DNA of 64,000 nucleotides. It comes from Saprospiraceae bacterium. GTDB lineage: Bacteria; Bacteroidota; Bacteroidia; Chitinophagales; Saprospiraceae. Positions 1 to 9,028 of this stretch are shown here, piece by piece. The DNA is taken from the NCBI GenBank assembly GCA_016715245.1, contig JADKAS010000011.1, forward strand, positions 171,386-235,385. The letters run 5' to 3'. Below the pieces are notes generated by a model that was given only the letters and a program-made list of their open reading frames with translations, was not told the origin of the DNA and ran no database searches. The stretch's first letter is position 1. Every line of letters starts with the position of its first letter. A program made the position numbers and the translations under genes.

Positions 1-1004
1 TGGATGAAGCAGAAAAAACAGGAAAAATAAGGTTTTTTTTCCGCCATGAATGTTCGGATGTTGATTTTGATCAAGGTAATGCCATCGTAAAAAATCTGGA
101 CACCAATCGGGAAACGACTATCTCAGGCGAAGTCATCCTCGGAACAGACGGAGCTTTTTCAGCAGTCCGACAAGCGATGATGCGACAAAGTGGTGCCCTG
201 CGTTTTCAATACAGCCAGAGTTTTCTCGATACCGGATATAAGGAACTGACCATTCCGGCATCTGATGAAGGAGGATTCAGACTCGAAAAAAATGCTCTTC
301 ATATCTGGCCCAGAGAAGGTTTTATGCTGATTGCCTTACCCAACCTTGACAAAAGTTTTACGGTTACTTTATTCCTGCCGTTCGAAGGAGATTACAGTTT
401 TGAAAAACTGAAAAGTGATGAGGAAATTGAATCATTTTTCAAAACCTGGTTTCCGACAGCTTATCAGCATATGCCTGATTTACTTCAGGATTTCAGGGAT
501 AATCCCGCCAGTTCTCTTTGCACTGTAAAATGTTTTCCCTGGCAGGTAGGCGGAAAAGTAGCCCTGATGGGTGACGCCGCCCACGCAGTTGTTCCGTTTT
601 ATGGTCAGGGAATGAATGCATCTTTTGAGGACTGTGTTGTGCTCGATGAATGTATGGACAAATATCCGGGTGACTGGCAAAAAATTTTAAAAAACTATGA
701 AGAAAAAAGAAAAGTCAACGGAGATGCCATCGGTGACCTCGCAGTCGACAATTTTTATGAAATGAAAGCCGCAACAGCAGATCCGGTTTTTGTCTTAAAA
801 CGAAGGATAGAACTCGACCTCGAACAAAACTTTCCTGACTATTTCAGTAAATACAGCATGGTTACCTTCCGCGAAGATTTACCCTATAAAACAGCCATGG
901 ATCAGGGTCGGCTTCAGGATTCTGTTTTGATGGATTATGCCAGAACAATTTATCCGGGTCAGGAATGGAACAGAGAAGATGTCTATCGTCTGGTAAAAAT
1001 GTAA
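1..1004 (+). CDS. kmo: Kynurenine 3-monooxygenase, 5'-truncated by window edge
   Basis: FAD-dependent aromatic hydroxylase that converts L-kynurenine to 3-hydroxykynurenine in tryptophan degradation and de novo NAD synthesis. The reading frame is open from base 3 with no stop upstream, so the N-terminal dinucleotide-binding fold lies outside the window; about 333 codons are visible of a family length near 450. Visible motifs are the flavoprotein GTDGAFSAVR segment (codons about 50-59) and the strongly conserved second FAD motif GDAAHAVVPFYGQGMNASFE around base 570-630, which is the signature of the KMO branch of the PheA/TfdB-type monooxygenases. The apparent internal ATG at 177 is not the start because homology-like sequence continues upstream. 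No other kynurenine pathway gene is visible in the window. Confidence 0.93.
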   Translation, partial: DEAEKTGKIRFFFRHECSDVDFDQGNAIVKNLDTNRETTISGEVILGTDGAFSAVRQAMMRQSGALRFQYSQSFLDTGYKELTIPASDEGGFRLEKNALHIWPREGFMLIALPNLDKSFTVTLFLPFEGDYSFEKLKSDEEIESFFKTWFPTAYQHMPDLLQDFRDNPASSLCTVKCFPWQVGGKVALMGDAAHAVVPFYGQGMNASFEDCVVLDECMDKYPGDWQKILKNYEEKRKVNGDAIGDLAVDNFYEMKAATADPVFVLKRRIELDLEQNFPDYFSKYSMVTFREDLPYKTAMDQGRLQDSVLMDYARTIYPGQEWNREDVYRLVKM

Positions 1005-1152
1005 TTTCTTTTTTATTGGCCCGATGTAGTCAGTCTCAGCCCAATTTATCCGAAAGATGATTCTTCAAGGTAAAACTGAATTTTTAATCAGTGTACTGAC
1101 AACGGGTGTTTACACATATTTTTTAAGAAATTTTCACCATTTTGCCCTAAAA

Positions 1153-1185
1153 TTTGTAAAGTATCCGACAAATCGACTACATTTG
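1153..1185 (+). promoter_or_regulatory. Putative Bacteroidota promoter for the SPOR-protein/dacB pair
   Basis: A TTTG (-33 like) at 1153-1156 is followed by 21 bases and then TACATTTG at 1178-1185, a perfect match to the Bacteroidota -7 element TAnnTTTG. The predicted start site is about 6-8 bases downstream and the ATG of the next gene lies at 1208, giving a leader of roughly 15 bases. The spacer is 2 bases longer than the usual 19. Confidence 0.55.
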
Positions 1186-1207
1186 CAACTTATTTAAAGC
1201 CTGGGTT

Positions 1208-2964
1208 ATGTGTAAAAAATATCTTTTTTACTGTTTTTACTGAGTTTTTTTGCCTCTCTGACAATTGCTCAGAAACCTTATTTACAAGTTCAGACGTCCG
1301 GTGGATACTCCATACCCATGCTCGAACTTAAAGAAAGTAACCATTTTGCCGAAAACGGATGGAATGGCAATCTTGGATTTGGAATGTTTTTTGGCAAATT
1401 TGGTATTATGGCCAGAGGTGGATACCAGCGTTTTTCATCTACTCCTTCTTTCAAAAGTTTTATTATTAATCAATACAAAGAAAATGGTTCCCAGCTTTCA
1501 ACACAATATTGGGAAAATGCCTATGGTATGATAGGACCTGTCTTTAAATGGTCTCTCGGACGTGTTGATATTGACTTTTTTGCTAAAATCGGTGTCAGTA
1601 ACTTAAAAGTACCAAGTCATCTTTTTACAAAAAAATTTGCAGGTCAAACTACAGAAATTGCTTCCTATTACGGTAAAAACAAGGAACTCATCCCGATTTG
1701 GAATGGTGGTATAACCTTTCATACGAGAATTGGTAAAAATCTATACCTTTTCCTTGAGCCATCCTTTTTGTCCAATATGTATTTAAGTAATACCAACACC
1801 ACTTTCAGATATGTCAATGCTACAGATGTCAACAGAAATGGATTCATTGATGATGTGGAATTTGTAGAAGCTGAAATTGTAAAACAGATTAAAGAAACAG
1901 TTTTTTCAAATCTAAACCTTAATTTTGGAATTAGTTATCAGATAGGACGGCAAAAATCTATTCCTGAGCCCATACCTATGATCACCCTTGAAGACACTTT
2001 GTCAAGAGAAGAAGTTACGGAAACTATGGTTCAAAAAAATGATGCTGATTCTTCCCTTCCGGAAATTAAAGAAACCGCCATTGAAATTAACAAAACACAA
2101 CCAAAGTCTGAAAATGAAATTTCAGCCGTTTCAAATTCAAATGACAAGGCATTAAACACTACTATGGAAAAGTCAGATAAAAATGAAGTGGTTGAAACCG
2201 CTAAAATAAATGAAGAAACTGACTACGACGAGGCAGCTGCAAAATTTCTATATAAAGCCGGAGAAATGTACTATCAGGGAAATGATTTTGAAAATGCGGT
2301 AGCTTGTTTTAATAAAATAAAAAATGACCCGAACCAAATGATGGCAAAATATATGTTTGCACTGTCACTTGCCCAGATGTTGAATTGTGAGGAAGCTATG
2401 GCAGAATATGCTGAGTTTTCAAATTCCTATAAAAAGGATGATGCAGGTGTTTTGCATACTGTTTTTATTTCCCAAACTGAAGAATGTAAAAAGACAGTAG
2501 AAGAAATAAAACAAAAAAGGATAGTGCTGGCACAGAAAACGGATGATTTGGCTGGCAAAAATTTTATACCTGGTGAAAATACAGAAGCAAATTCATCCAA
2601 TCCTACGGACAGAAACACGAATGTATCAACTACTTCAGGTAAAGTTCAAGGAAATGAAAAACCATCAACCAAGACTTCAAATGATAAAAATACAGTATCC
2701 CCAACTAAGGGGAAAATATACAAAGTTCAATTTGTTGCCCTGAAAATTTCCAATAAGGAATTTCCTAAACTGGAAAATATCGGCAACATCACGCATGAAT
2801 TTTTCCCTAAAAAATCAATGTATCGATATACCTTGGGACCGTACACTAATGAAACGGATGCTGAATCTGACATGATCAAAGTAAGAGCCATGGGTTTTAG
2901 TGATGCTTTTTTGGCAGAATACACTAATGGTTTTAGAACCAACACTTTACATCATGCAAGGTAA
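1208..2964 (+). CDS. Exported protein with TPR-like and C-terminal SPOR domain (frame break in signal peptide)
   Basis: Unnamed exported cell-envelope protein. From ATG 1208 the first residues read MCKKYLF, then the frame is lost in a run of six T (1224-1229); adding one T gives a classical signal peptide (MCKKYLFLLFLLSFFASLTIAQ in two parts: MCKKYLFLLF, then LLSFFASLTIAQ) fused to the long frame. With that base the length becomes a whole number of codons (585 aa). The N-terminal part (about residues 25-230) is rich in alternating aromatic/glycine strands like an outer-membrane beta-barrel; the middle is low-complexity and charged; residues about 335-430 contain a TPR-like segment (GEMYYQGNDFENAVACFNKI); the last 85 residues resemble a SPOR domain, which binds denuded peptidoglycan (KIYKVQFVAL ... 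YTLGPYTNETDA). It overlaps the start of dacB by 11 bases, which suggests translational coupling and a wall-related role. Confidence 0.7.
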
Positions 2965-4255
2965 TGCTTTTAAGGCATATTTGTATTTTATTATTATTCT
3001 GTTATTCTTCTTGGTTTCCTGCGCTAAACAACATTTTACGGCTAAAGGAAAAGTTAAAAAAGCATTACGCGCCTGGGTGGAAAACCCTGCATTCGTTTCT
3101 GCCAATATCGGTGTTCAAATTGAAGAAATTGAAACCGGAAAACTTTTTATTTCGTACCAGGCTTGCAAAAACTTTATCCCTGCAAGCAACATTAAAATCC
3201 TGACAACATACGCAGCCTTGGCGTCAGAAAATGATTCCATTTTAACAGCGGTCACATCTTCGGACAGCAATGGTCATGTGTTTCTTATACCTTATGGCGA
3301 CCCTACTTTTCTTCATTCAAATTTTCCGGATCAAAAATTATTTCAATATCTGAATGGTTTCGATACTATACATATTCTTGAAAATAACACTATATCAAAG
3401 TATAGTCCCGGATGGGCCTGGGAAGATTACGACAAGGGCTTCATGCCTGAATTAAATGTTTTTCCTATATACGGCAATAACATTACTTTACTTAAAAAAG
3501 ACGATAAAACCAATATAAATCCACCATATTTTACCGATAGTATTATTGATCATTCCTTTCCATTCCGAAGATGGTTTGATAAAAATATGTTTGTACCCAA
3601 CAAAATAAAAAATGGTGTTTCCGTGACTGTTCCATTTATTCCGAAAAAAGAAACTATGGCTGCTTTACTGATGGATACTTTGAAACAAACAAATGTGGTA
3701 TGGGAAAATGAATATTCGGATCATTTGGGCTGGAAAAAAATATACAGTCATCCAGTCGACTCTGTTCTCAAACTCATGATGTACAAGAGTGATAATTTTT
3801 TAGCTGAACAATTACTCATAAATATTGCACTAACAAACGGAGTCAAAGTAACACCCGAAACTTCTCCTGAAATATGTTTTCCAAAGCTGCAAAATTCCAA
3901 TTACAAAACCAGGTGGGTGGACGGAAGTGGACTCAGCAGATATAATCTTTGTTCTCCAGCATATTTAGTTTATATACTGAAAGACCAATGGAAAAAAATC
4001 CCTCACAACAGGATATTGTCCGTGTTTCCGTTTGGTGGAAGTAAAGGTTTTCCTGATGAATTTTATTACCTTGGAAAACACATATTCGCAAAAACAGGTT
4101 CCATGAGCAATGTTTTTTGTTTAAGCGGGTATTTGTTAACCAAAAAAGAAAAGGTACTTGCTTTTTCTGTGATGGTCAATGGGTATACGGGTGATACTTC
4201 GTTGTTGAAACAGGAAATGGCGAAAGTTTTAACAACCCTACACAAAAAATATTAA
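2954..4255 (+). CDS. dacB: D-alanyl-D-alanine carboxypeptidase/endopeptidase, PBP4 (S13) family lipoprotein
   Basis: Penicillin-binding protein of the PBP4/DacB class that trims or cleaves peptide cross-links of peptidoglycan in the periplasm. ATG 2954 gives a lipoprotein signal (hydrophobic FIIILLFFLVSC, lipobox LVSC), which is why I prefer it over the ATG at 2900 inside the upstream gene. The three serine-penicilloyl motifs are visible: S-x-x-K as SNIK near residue 80, S-x-N as SDN in MYKSDNFLAEQ near residue 280, and K-T-G as FAKTGSMSN near residue 385. At about 433 aa it is slightly short for the family but complete. It overlaps the upstream SPOR-domain gene, consistent with a small cell-wall operon, and ends before a bidirectional hairpin. 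Confidence 0.88.
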   Translation: MQGNAFKAYLYFIIILLFFLVSCAKQHFTAKGKVKKALRAWVENPAFVSANIGVQIEEIETGKLFISYQACKNFIPASNIKILTTYAALASENDSILTAVTSSDSNGHVFLIPYGDPTFLHSNFPDQKLFQYLNGFDTIHILENNTISKYSPGWAWEDYDKGFMPELNVFPIYGNNITLLKKDDKTNINPPYFTDSIIDHSFPFRRWFDKNMFVPNKIKNGVSVTVPFIPKKETMAALLMDTLKQTNVVWENEYSDHLGWKKIYSHPVDSVLKLMMYKSDNFLAEQLLINIALTNGVKVTPETSPEICFPKLQNSNYKTRWVDGSGLSRYNLCSPAYLVYILKDQWKKIPHNRILSVFPFGGSKGFPDEFYYLGKHIFAKTGSMSNVFCLSGYLLTKKEKVLAFSVMVNGYTGDTSLLKQEMAKVLTTLHKKY

Positions 4256-4317
4256 ACGCGGATTCAGCTTAGGACAATTAGTCTTTTAAAAACAGCCATT
4301 TTACCAGAATAAAAATA

Positions 4318-4351
4318 AGTCCGGAATAAGCTTTTAGATTATATCCGGACT
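4318..4351. terminator. Bidirectional rho-independent-like terminator
   Basis: Perfect 8-bp inverted repeat AGTCCGGA / TCCGGACT with an 18-nt loop, flanked by A/T-rich tracts on both sides. It sits between the convergent dacB (+) and DEAD-box helicase (-) genes. Confidence 0.7.
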
Positions 4352-4361
4352 CTTTTATTAT

Positions 4362-5662
4362 TTATGAATTAGCACCAAACCATCTTCCTTTGGATTTTGC
4401 CGAAGACGACCCTGAAGAAGATTTCTGACCACTTCTTTTTCCGAATGAATTGGATTTACCGGGTTGATTTGGTTTGTTTTTAGGAAACCTGGGAATAATC
4501 TTGGAAACAGGCGTTGTATCCAATACTTTTTCAGCCGGATATGGGTGGTCCGTAACCACCGGAATCTGAATATTAATAAGTCTCTCTGAATGTCTCTGAG
4601 AAAAAGTCTTTCTTCTACATCACAAAATGAAATTGCCTTTCCTGAAGCACCCGCTCTTCCGGTACGGCCTATTCTGTGAACATATGTTTCAGAAATATTC
4701 GGGATTTCAAAATTGATTACAAAAGCCAGTTCGTCGATATCAATTCCCCGTGCAGCAATGTCCGTAGCGACCAGCACACGAATACTTCTGTTTTTAAATC
4801 CTGCAAGTGCTTTTTGCCTTGCGTTCTGAGATTTGTTTCCATGAATGGCTTCTGCGCTAATGTTTATCCTGTGCAGCATCTTGACCACTTTGTCAGCTCC
4901 GTGTTTGGTTCTTGTAAAAACCAAAGCAGATTTGATCGAAGCATCTTTTAGCACATGTTGCAAAAGTGCATATTTATTTACCTGATCGACAAAATAAATT
5001 TCCTGTTGGATGGTTTCAGCCGTAGATGATACCGGTGTAACAGACACTTTTGCCGGACTGGTGAGAATGCTTCCTGCCAATTCCATTATAGAATCAGGCA
5101 TAGTTGCAGAGAAAAACAAAGACTGTCTCCTTGGAGGAAGCAATCTGATAATTCTTTTTACATCGTTGACAAATCCCATGTCCAACATTCTGTCAGCTTC
5201 GTCCAATACAAAATGAGTTATGGTATCAAGCCGGCAATGCCCTTGCTGTACCAGGTCCAGCAATCTGCCCGGTGTAGCCACAAGAATATCAACTCCGTCT
5301 CTTAAGGCGTTAACCTGACTGTGCTGGCTTACTCCTCCAAAAATAACGGTATGTTTCAGTTTTGTATTTCTGGAATAGGCGTGGAAACTTTCATCTATCT
5401 GAATCGCCAGTTCTCTGGTCGGCGTGATGATAAGTGCTTTAATCCCACGTCCGGATTTTCCGGTTTGTCCTACAAGGTGTTGAATAATGGGAACTGCAAA
5501 AGCAGCAGTTTTTCCTGTTCCTGTCTGCGCACAGGCAAGTAAATCTTTGCCGGCGAGTAATAAAGGAATAGATTGTGATTGGATAGGTGTGGGTTGTGTA
5601 TACCCTTCTGATTTCAGAGCCTCCAATATGGGCTCGATGAGACCTAAGTTTTCAAATGACAT
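4362..5662 (-). CDS. DEAD-box ATP-dependent RNA helicase, RhlE-like (3' frame break)
   Basis: RNA helicase of the RhlE/DeaD type acting in ribosome assembly, RNA turnover or cold adaptation. Helicase motifs appear in order: Q motif ([13 protein letters not shown]), motif I AQTGTGKT, Ia [15 protein letters not shown] ([13 protein letters not shown]), [30 protein letters not shown] and [12 protein letters not shown]. The frame breaks at 4581-4587 in a GAGAGA repeat after FLRDIQR; in the neighbouring frame the expected continuation ([18 protein letters not shown]) follows, then a basic Gly/Ser-rich tail ending RWFGANS at the TAA of 4362-4364. The uncorrected frame would end at 4358 with an unrelated tail. 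A leader of about 170 nt separates the candidate promoter from the ATG. Confidence 0.87.
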
Positions 5663-5837
5663 ATATAATGTTTAATATCTAATCTCCATTGATGAACCAG
5701 TACTGATAAAAAATAAAAAATTCTCAGTTAAATTGTCCTTTGGTATTTGTACTGTTCAAGTGTGCGGATGGTATAATTTTTTTTATTTAATAACCCAAAG
5801 AACCCTTGAGAACAAAATGGAGGGCGATGATGAACTG

Positions 5838-5845
5838 CAAAGGTA
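5838..5845 (-). promoter_or_regulatory. Putative -7 element of the helicase gene, within a 312-bp intergenic region
   Basis: The minus strand reads TACCTTTG, a perfect TAnnTTTG. It lies about 175 bases before the helicase ATG (5662), so the transcript would have a long untranslated leader. No convincing -33 TTTG is seen at the usual distance. The rest of the 5663-5974 gap shows no ORF or RNA gene that I can support. Confidence 0.45.
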
Positions 5846-5974
5846 CGACAAAATTTTTATAATGTAACAGTAATGATAAACAAAATAAATTTTTCAATAC
5901 ATTTAAATACCACTCTTTGTTTTAAAATGAGGTGTGGTAATGATTTTTTGGTTTAGTCTAATGGCAAGATATCA

Positions 5975-7072
5975 TCAAACATCATAGGTGAGAACCACAT
6001 GGTCTGAAACAGGTCTTGACTGGCAAGTAAGTATAAATCCAGCCTCCACTTCGTCATCTTCAAGAGCATAACAAGCATCCATTTTCACTTCTCCTGAGGT
6101 GACTCTGGCAATACAGGTTGAACAGGCACCGCTTGTGCAGGAATAAGGAGGGTCCAGTTTTTTTTCTACCAGTTCGTCAAGAATAATTTTATTTTTTGCC
6201 ATGTCAAAGTTGTGGGTGGCTCCTTTTAATGTCACCTCCACATGGCTGTTGCCTGCAGCGTTGTGAACTATCGCGGAGGCGTTTTCTTTTCCCGGTGTGG
6301 TAAAAAATTCTTTATGTATATGTTTTAAATCAATACCTTTTGAAAGAAGATATTTTTCTGTTTTTGCTATCATATCGCCGGGACCGCAGGTATAATATTC
6401 CCGCTCGGTAAAACGTACAGGAAATTTTTGTAAAAATTTTTCTACAGATTTTTCACCTATCCGTCCTGTTTCGCCTTTCCAGAGGGTTTCTTTTTTGCCT
6501 AATAATCCTCCAAGACCTGAAGCTTTGGATTTTAATGGATTACTCAGAATGTGTTCTATAAAAAGTTGTCCACTATATTTTTTTTCAAGATCTACAAGCT
6601 CTTTTCTGAAGATAATACTGTTTTCGTGTCTGTTGCCATACAATAGATAACAAACACTTTTTGGCTCCTCTTCAAGAATGGTTCGAATCATAGACATTAC
6701 AGGAGTAATTCCACTTCCTGCTGCAAAAAAGTAAAAAGATCTCGACAGATTATGCGAAGGTTTCACTATAAAATGCCCCTCAGGTGAACTGACATTCAGG
6801 ACAGTACCTGATTGAATCCCGTTAAGTAAGTGAGACATGTTTCCTTTGTGAACTTTCTTTACGGTAATACCGAAATAAGGCAAGCCCGGCATCGTATTAA
6901 TGGAATAGGGTCTTCTTATTTCTTTTCCTGATATTTCAGAGGAAACAGTCACATATTGTCCCGGAGTAAACATAAAAGCAGTAGTATGTTCTTCAGGAAT
7001 GGATAAAAGGATGGTAACCGCATCATCCGTTTCACGGATGACATCTTTGACCTGCAGGGAATAAAAAGTCAT
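5975..7072 (-). CDS. Ferredoxin-type NAD(P)H reductase, PaaE-like (FAD / NAD / 2Fe-2S)
   Basis: Electron-transfer flavoprotein passing electrons from NAD(P)H through FAD to a plant-type 2Fe-2S cluster. N-terminal FAD-binding domain has RRPYSINTMP; the NAD-binding domain has GSGITPVMSMI near residue 125; the C-terminal ferredoxin domain has the cluster cysteines CTSGACSTC (C-x4-C-x2-C) plus a final Cys in LTCQSRP. This order (reductase then ferredoxin) is that of PaaE, the reductase subunit of phenylacetyl-CoA epoxidase, and of related flavohaemoprotein-type reductases. No paaABCD genes are adjacent, so the partner is unknown and the name is by architecture only. I start at ATG 7072 (MTFYSLQVKD); an ATG 42 bases upstream would add a tail (MKEFVSLALIRKFP) that is unusual for the family. 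Confidence 0.82.
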   Translation of the reverse strand: MTFYSLQVKDVIRETDDAVTILLSIPEEHTTAFMFTPGQYVTVSSEISGKEIRRPYSINTMPGLPYFGITVKKVHKGNMSHLLNGIQSGTVLNVSSPEGHFIVKPSHNLSRSFYFFAAGSGITPVMSMIRTILEEEPKSVCYLLYGNRHENSIIFRKELVDLEKKYSGQLFIEHILSNPLKSKASGLGGLLGKKETLWKGETGRIGEKSVEKFLQKFPVRFTEREYYTCGPGDMIAKTEKYLLSKGIDLKHIHKEFFTTPGKENASAIVHNAAGNSHVEVTLKGATHNFDMAKNKIILDELVEKKLDPPYSCTSGACSTCIARVTSGEVKMDACYALEDDEVEAGFILTCQSRPVSDHVVLTYDV

Positions 7073-7228
7073 GGGAAATTTTCTGATTAATGCAAGAGAA
7101 ACAAATTCTTTCAAAAAAGGTTAATGAATTTATAATAAATTTTGGTCAAAATACATTAATATTTTTAGACATGTCTAAAAATAAATTCAATTTTTATTAA
7201 AAACGTTGTCCTGTCATCATAAAAGTCT

Positions 7229-7236
7229 TAATTTTA
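7229..7236 (+). promoter_or_regulatory. Possible -7 element upstream of the E2 gene
   Basis: TAATTTTA resembles TAnnTTTG with one mismatch and lies 20 bases before the ATG at 7256, in the divergent region between the reductase and E2 genes. Confidence 0.3.
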
Positions 7237-7255
7237 CACTTTAAAAGACAGATAT

Positions 7256-8488
7256 ATGAGTATTATTGAAATGAAAGTTCCCACTATCGGCGAATCTATA
7301 ACAGAAGTAACCCTTTCCCAATGGTTAAAAAAAGACGGGGATTTTGTAAAAATTGACGAACCGATCTGCGAATTCGAATCTGACAAAGCCACGCTGGAAT
7401 TTCCCGCCGAAGCTTCAGGGAAAATTATACATGTTGCCAAAGAGGGCGATGATCTGTCAATTGGTGCCCTGGTTGCCAGAATCGATACTTCTGTCACTGC
7501 AGGTGCTGAATCTGCGTCTGTAGTTACACCCGTTGCTGATAAAAAGGCAGAAGCCCCGGCAGTAACGACAGCAGTATCCGCAAATTACGCAACAGGACAT
7601 CCGTCCCCTGCCGCCGGAAAAATATTAAGAGAAGAAAACATTGATACATCCACCGTTTCCGGCACTGGAAAAGACGGAAGAATCACCAAAGAAGATGCTG
7701 TTTCTGCAGTTCAACAAAAACAAACAACTGCCCCCACTGCTGTACAGGAAGTACCACAACCTGTCAGAAAAACCAGCACAGGCGGAACCAGAAACATCAA
7801 GGTAGAAAAAATGTCCAGGATGCGTCGCACCATTGCTACCCGCCTCGTCTCAGCAAAAAATCAGACGGCTATGCTTACAACTTTTAATGAAGTTGACCTC
7901 ACAGCCGTCAATGAGCTCCGTAAAAAGTATCAGGATAAATTTGTTGCCAAACACGGTATAAAACTGGGTTTTATGTCCATTTTTGCCAAAGCATGTGCCA
8001 AAGCACTCATGGAAATGCCGGATGTCAATGCCATGATCGACGGCAACGATATAGTATATCACGATTATGTAGATATTTCTATCGCCATTTCAACACCAAA
8101 TGGCCTTGTGGTTCCACCTGTACATAATGTCGAATCACTGAGCTTTCAGGAAATTGAATATACCATCAAAGACCTGGCAGAAAAAGCAAAAACCGGAAAA
8201 CTTTCACTTGAAGAAATGAAAGGAGGAACTTTTACCATTACCAACGGAGGAATTTTTGGTTCTCTCGTCAGCACACCGATTATCAACGAACCACAATCCG
8301 CCATTCTTGGCATGCACGCCATCAAGGACAGACCCGTCGCCATAGATGGTCAGGTCGTCATTCGCCCTATGATGTACCTTGCACTTTCTTATGACCACAG
8401 AATTATTGATGGAAGTACTTCCGTAACCTTTTTGGTCCGGGTTAAGGAATTACTGGAAGACCCGATGTCACTGATGATGGATATATAA
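7256..8488 (+). CDS. sucB: Dihydrolipoyllysine succinyltransferase, E2 of 2-oxoglutarate dehydrogenase
   Basis: Core acyltransferase of the 2-oxoglutarate dehydrogenase complex (TCA cycle), transferring succinyl from lipoamide to CoA. Domains in order: lipoyl domain (residues 1-80) with the lipoylated lysine in the [15 protein letters not shown] motif; an Ala/Pro/Thr-rich linker; peripheral-subunit-binding domain (about 120-150, [13 protein letters not shown] and [11 protein letters not shown]); linker; C-terminal CAT-like acyltransferase domain with the catalytic motif [10 protein letters not shown] near residue 380. The ESDKAT lipoyl motif and length (410 aa) match SucB rather than a pyruvate dehydrogenase E2. 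No sucA is adjacent, though sucC lies about 13 kb away on the same strand. Confidence 0.93.
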   Translation: MSIIEMKVPTIGESITEVTLSQWLKKDGDFVKIDEPICEFESDKATLEFPAEASGKIIHVAKEGDDLSIGALVARIDTSVTAGAESASVVTPVADKKAEAPAVTTAVSANYATGHPSPAAGKILREENIDTSTVSGTGKDGRITKEDAVSAVQQKQTTAPTAVQEVPQPVRKTSTGGTRNIKVEKMSRMRRTIATRLVSAKNQTAMLTTFNEVDLTAVNELRKKYQDKFVAKHGIKLGFMSIFAKACAKALMEMPDVNAMIDGNDIVYHDYVDISIAISTPNGLVVPPVHNVESLSFQEIEYTIKDLAEKAKTGKLSLEEMKGGTFTITNGGIFGSLVSTPIINEPQSAILGMHAIKDRPVAIDGQVVIRPMMYLALSYDHRIIDGSTSVTFLVRVKELLEDPMSLMMDI

Positions 8489-8631
8489 ATCCGGCCTGAT
8501 ATTTTTCATTAAAATGATGTGCACTCTATTGGTCAGGTAGTTTATTGATAAAAAAACAAGCTCCTTACTCAAAACAGAGAACCCATTTCCGGACTTATTG
8601 TTATTATACATATATATCTAAAATTCCATCC

Positions 8632-9014
8632 ATGATCAGAATTGCACTCATCGCCCACGACGGTAAAAAACCTGAAATGGTTTCTTTTGTCAACTCCTTC
8701 AAAAAAGTATTAAAAACGGCTGCATTATATGCAACGGGTACTACCGGAACTTTTATTCAAAGAGAAGGGTTCAGCGTTCACCTTCTGCTTTCTGGTCCAA
8801 GAGGCGGGGATGCACAAATAGCCACAATGGCGGCACTGGGAGAACTTGATGCCATCATTTTTTCAGGGACCCGCTAGACAAACATCCTCATGAACCGGAT
8901 GTTCAGATGCTGATGAGGATTTGCGATGTACATAACATACCTCTGGCCACCAATCCTAAAACAGCCTACCTGATTATAAAAGGGCTCATTGCGACCAAAG
9001 GTTTTTCTGAATAA
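8632..9014 (+). CDS. mgsA: Methylglyoxal synthase (single-base frame break)
   Basis: Converts dihydroxyacetone phosphate to methylglyoxal and phosphate, a glycolytic bypass. ATG 8632 starts [16 protein letters not shown], with the catalytic-region motifs ATGTTG and [10 protein letters not shown]. The frame then stops at 8874 after DAIIFSGTR; inserting one T in the T6 run at 8858-8863 restores [20 protein letters not shown], the conserved FxxDP...HxPDV motif of the family, and the frame continues to TAA at 9012-9014 with [11 protein letters not shown]. The restored length is 127 aa, normal for the smaller members of this family. An alternative upstream start exists in frame at 8545 but adds non-conserved residues. 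It ends 14 bases before uvrC. Confidence 0.88.
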
Positions 9015-9028
9015 CTATTGTTTGTTAC

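Noticed and set aside
5975..7072. Phenylacetate catabolism operon
   Set aside because: Only the reductase is present; no paaA-D genes, so I name it by architecture and not as part of that pathway.
8545..8631. N-terminal extension of methylglyoxal synthase
   Set aside because: The in-frame upstream region is not conserved in the family and the internal ATG matches the expected start.
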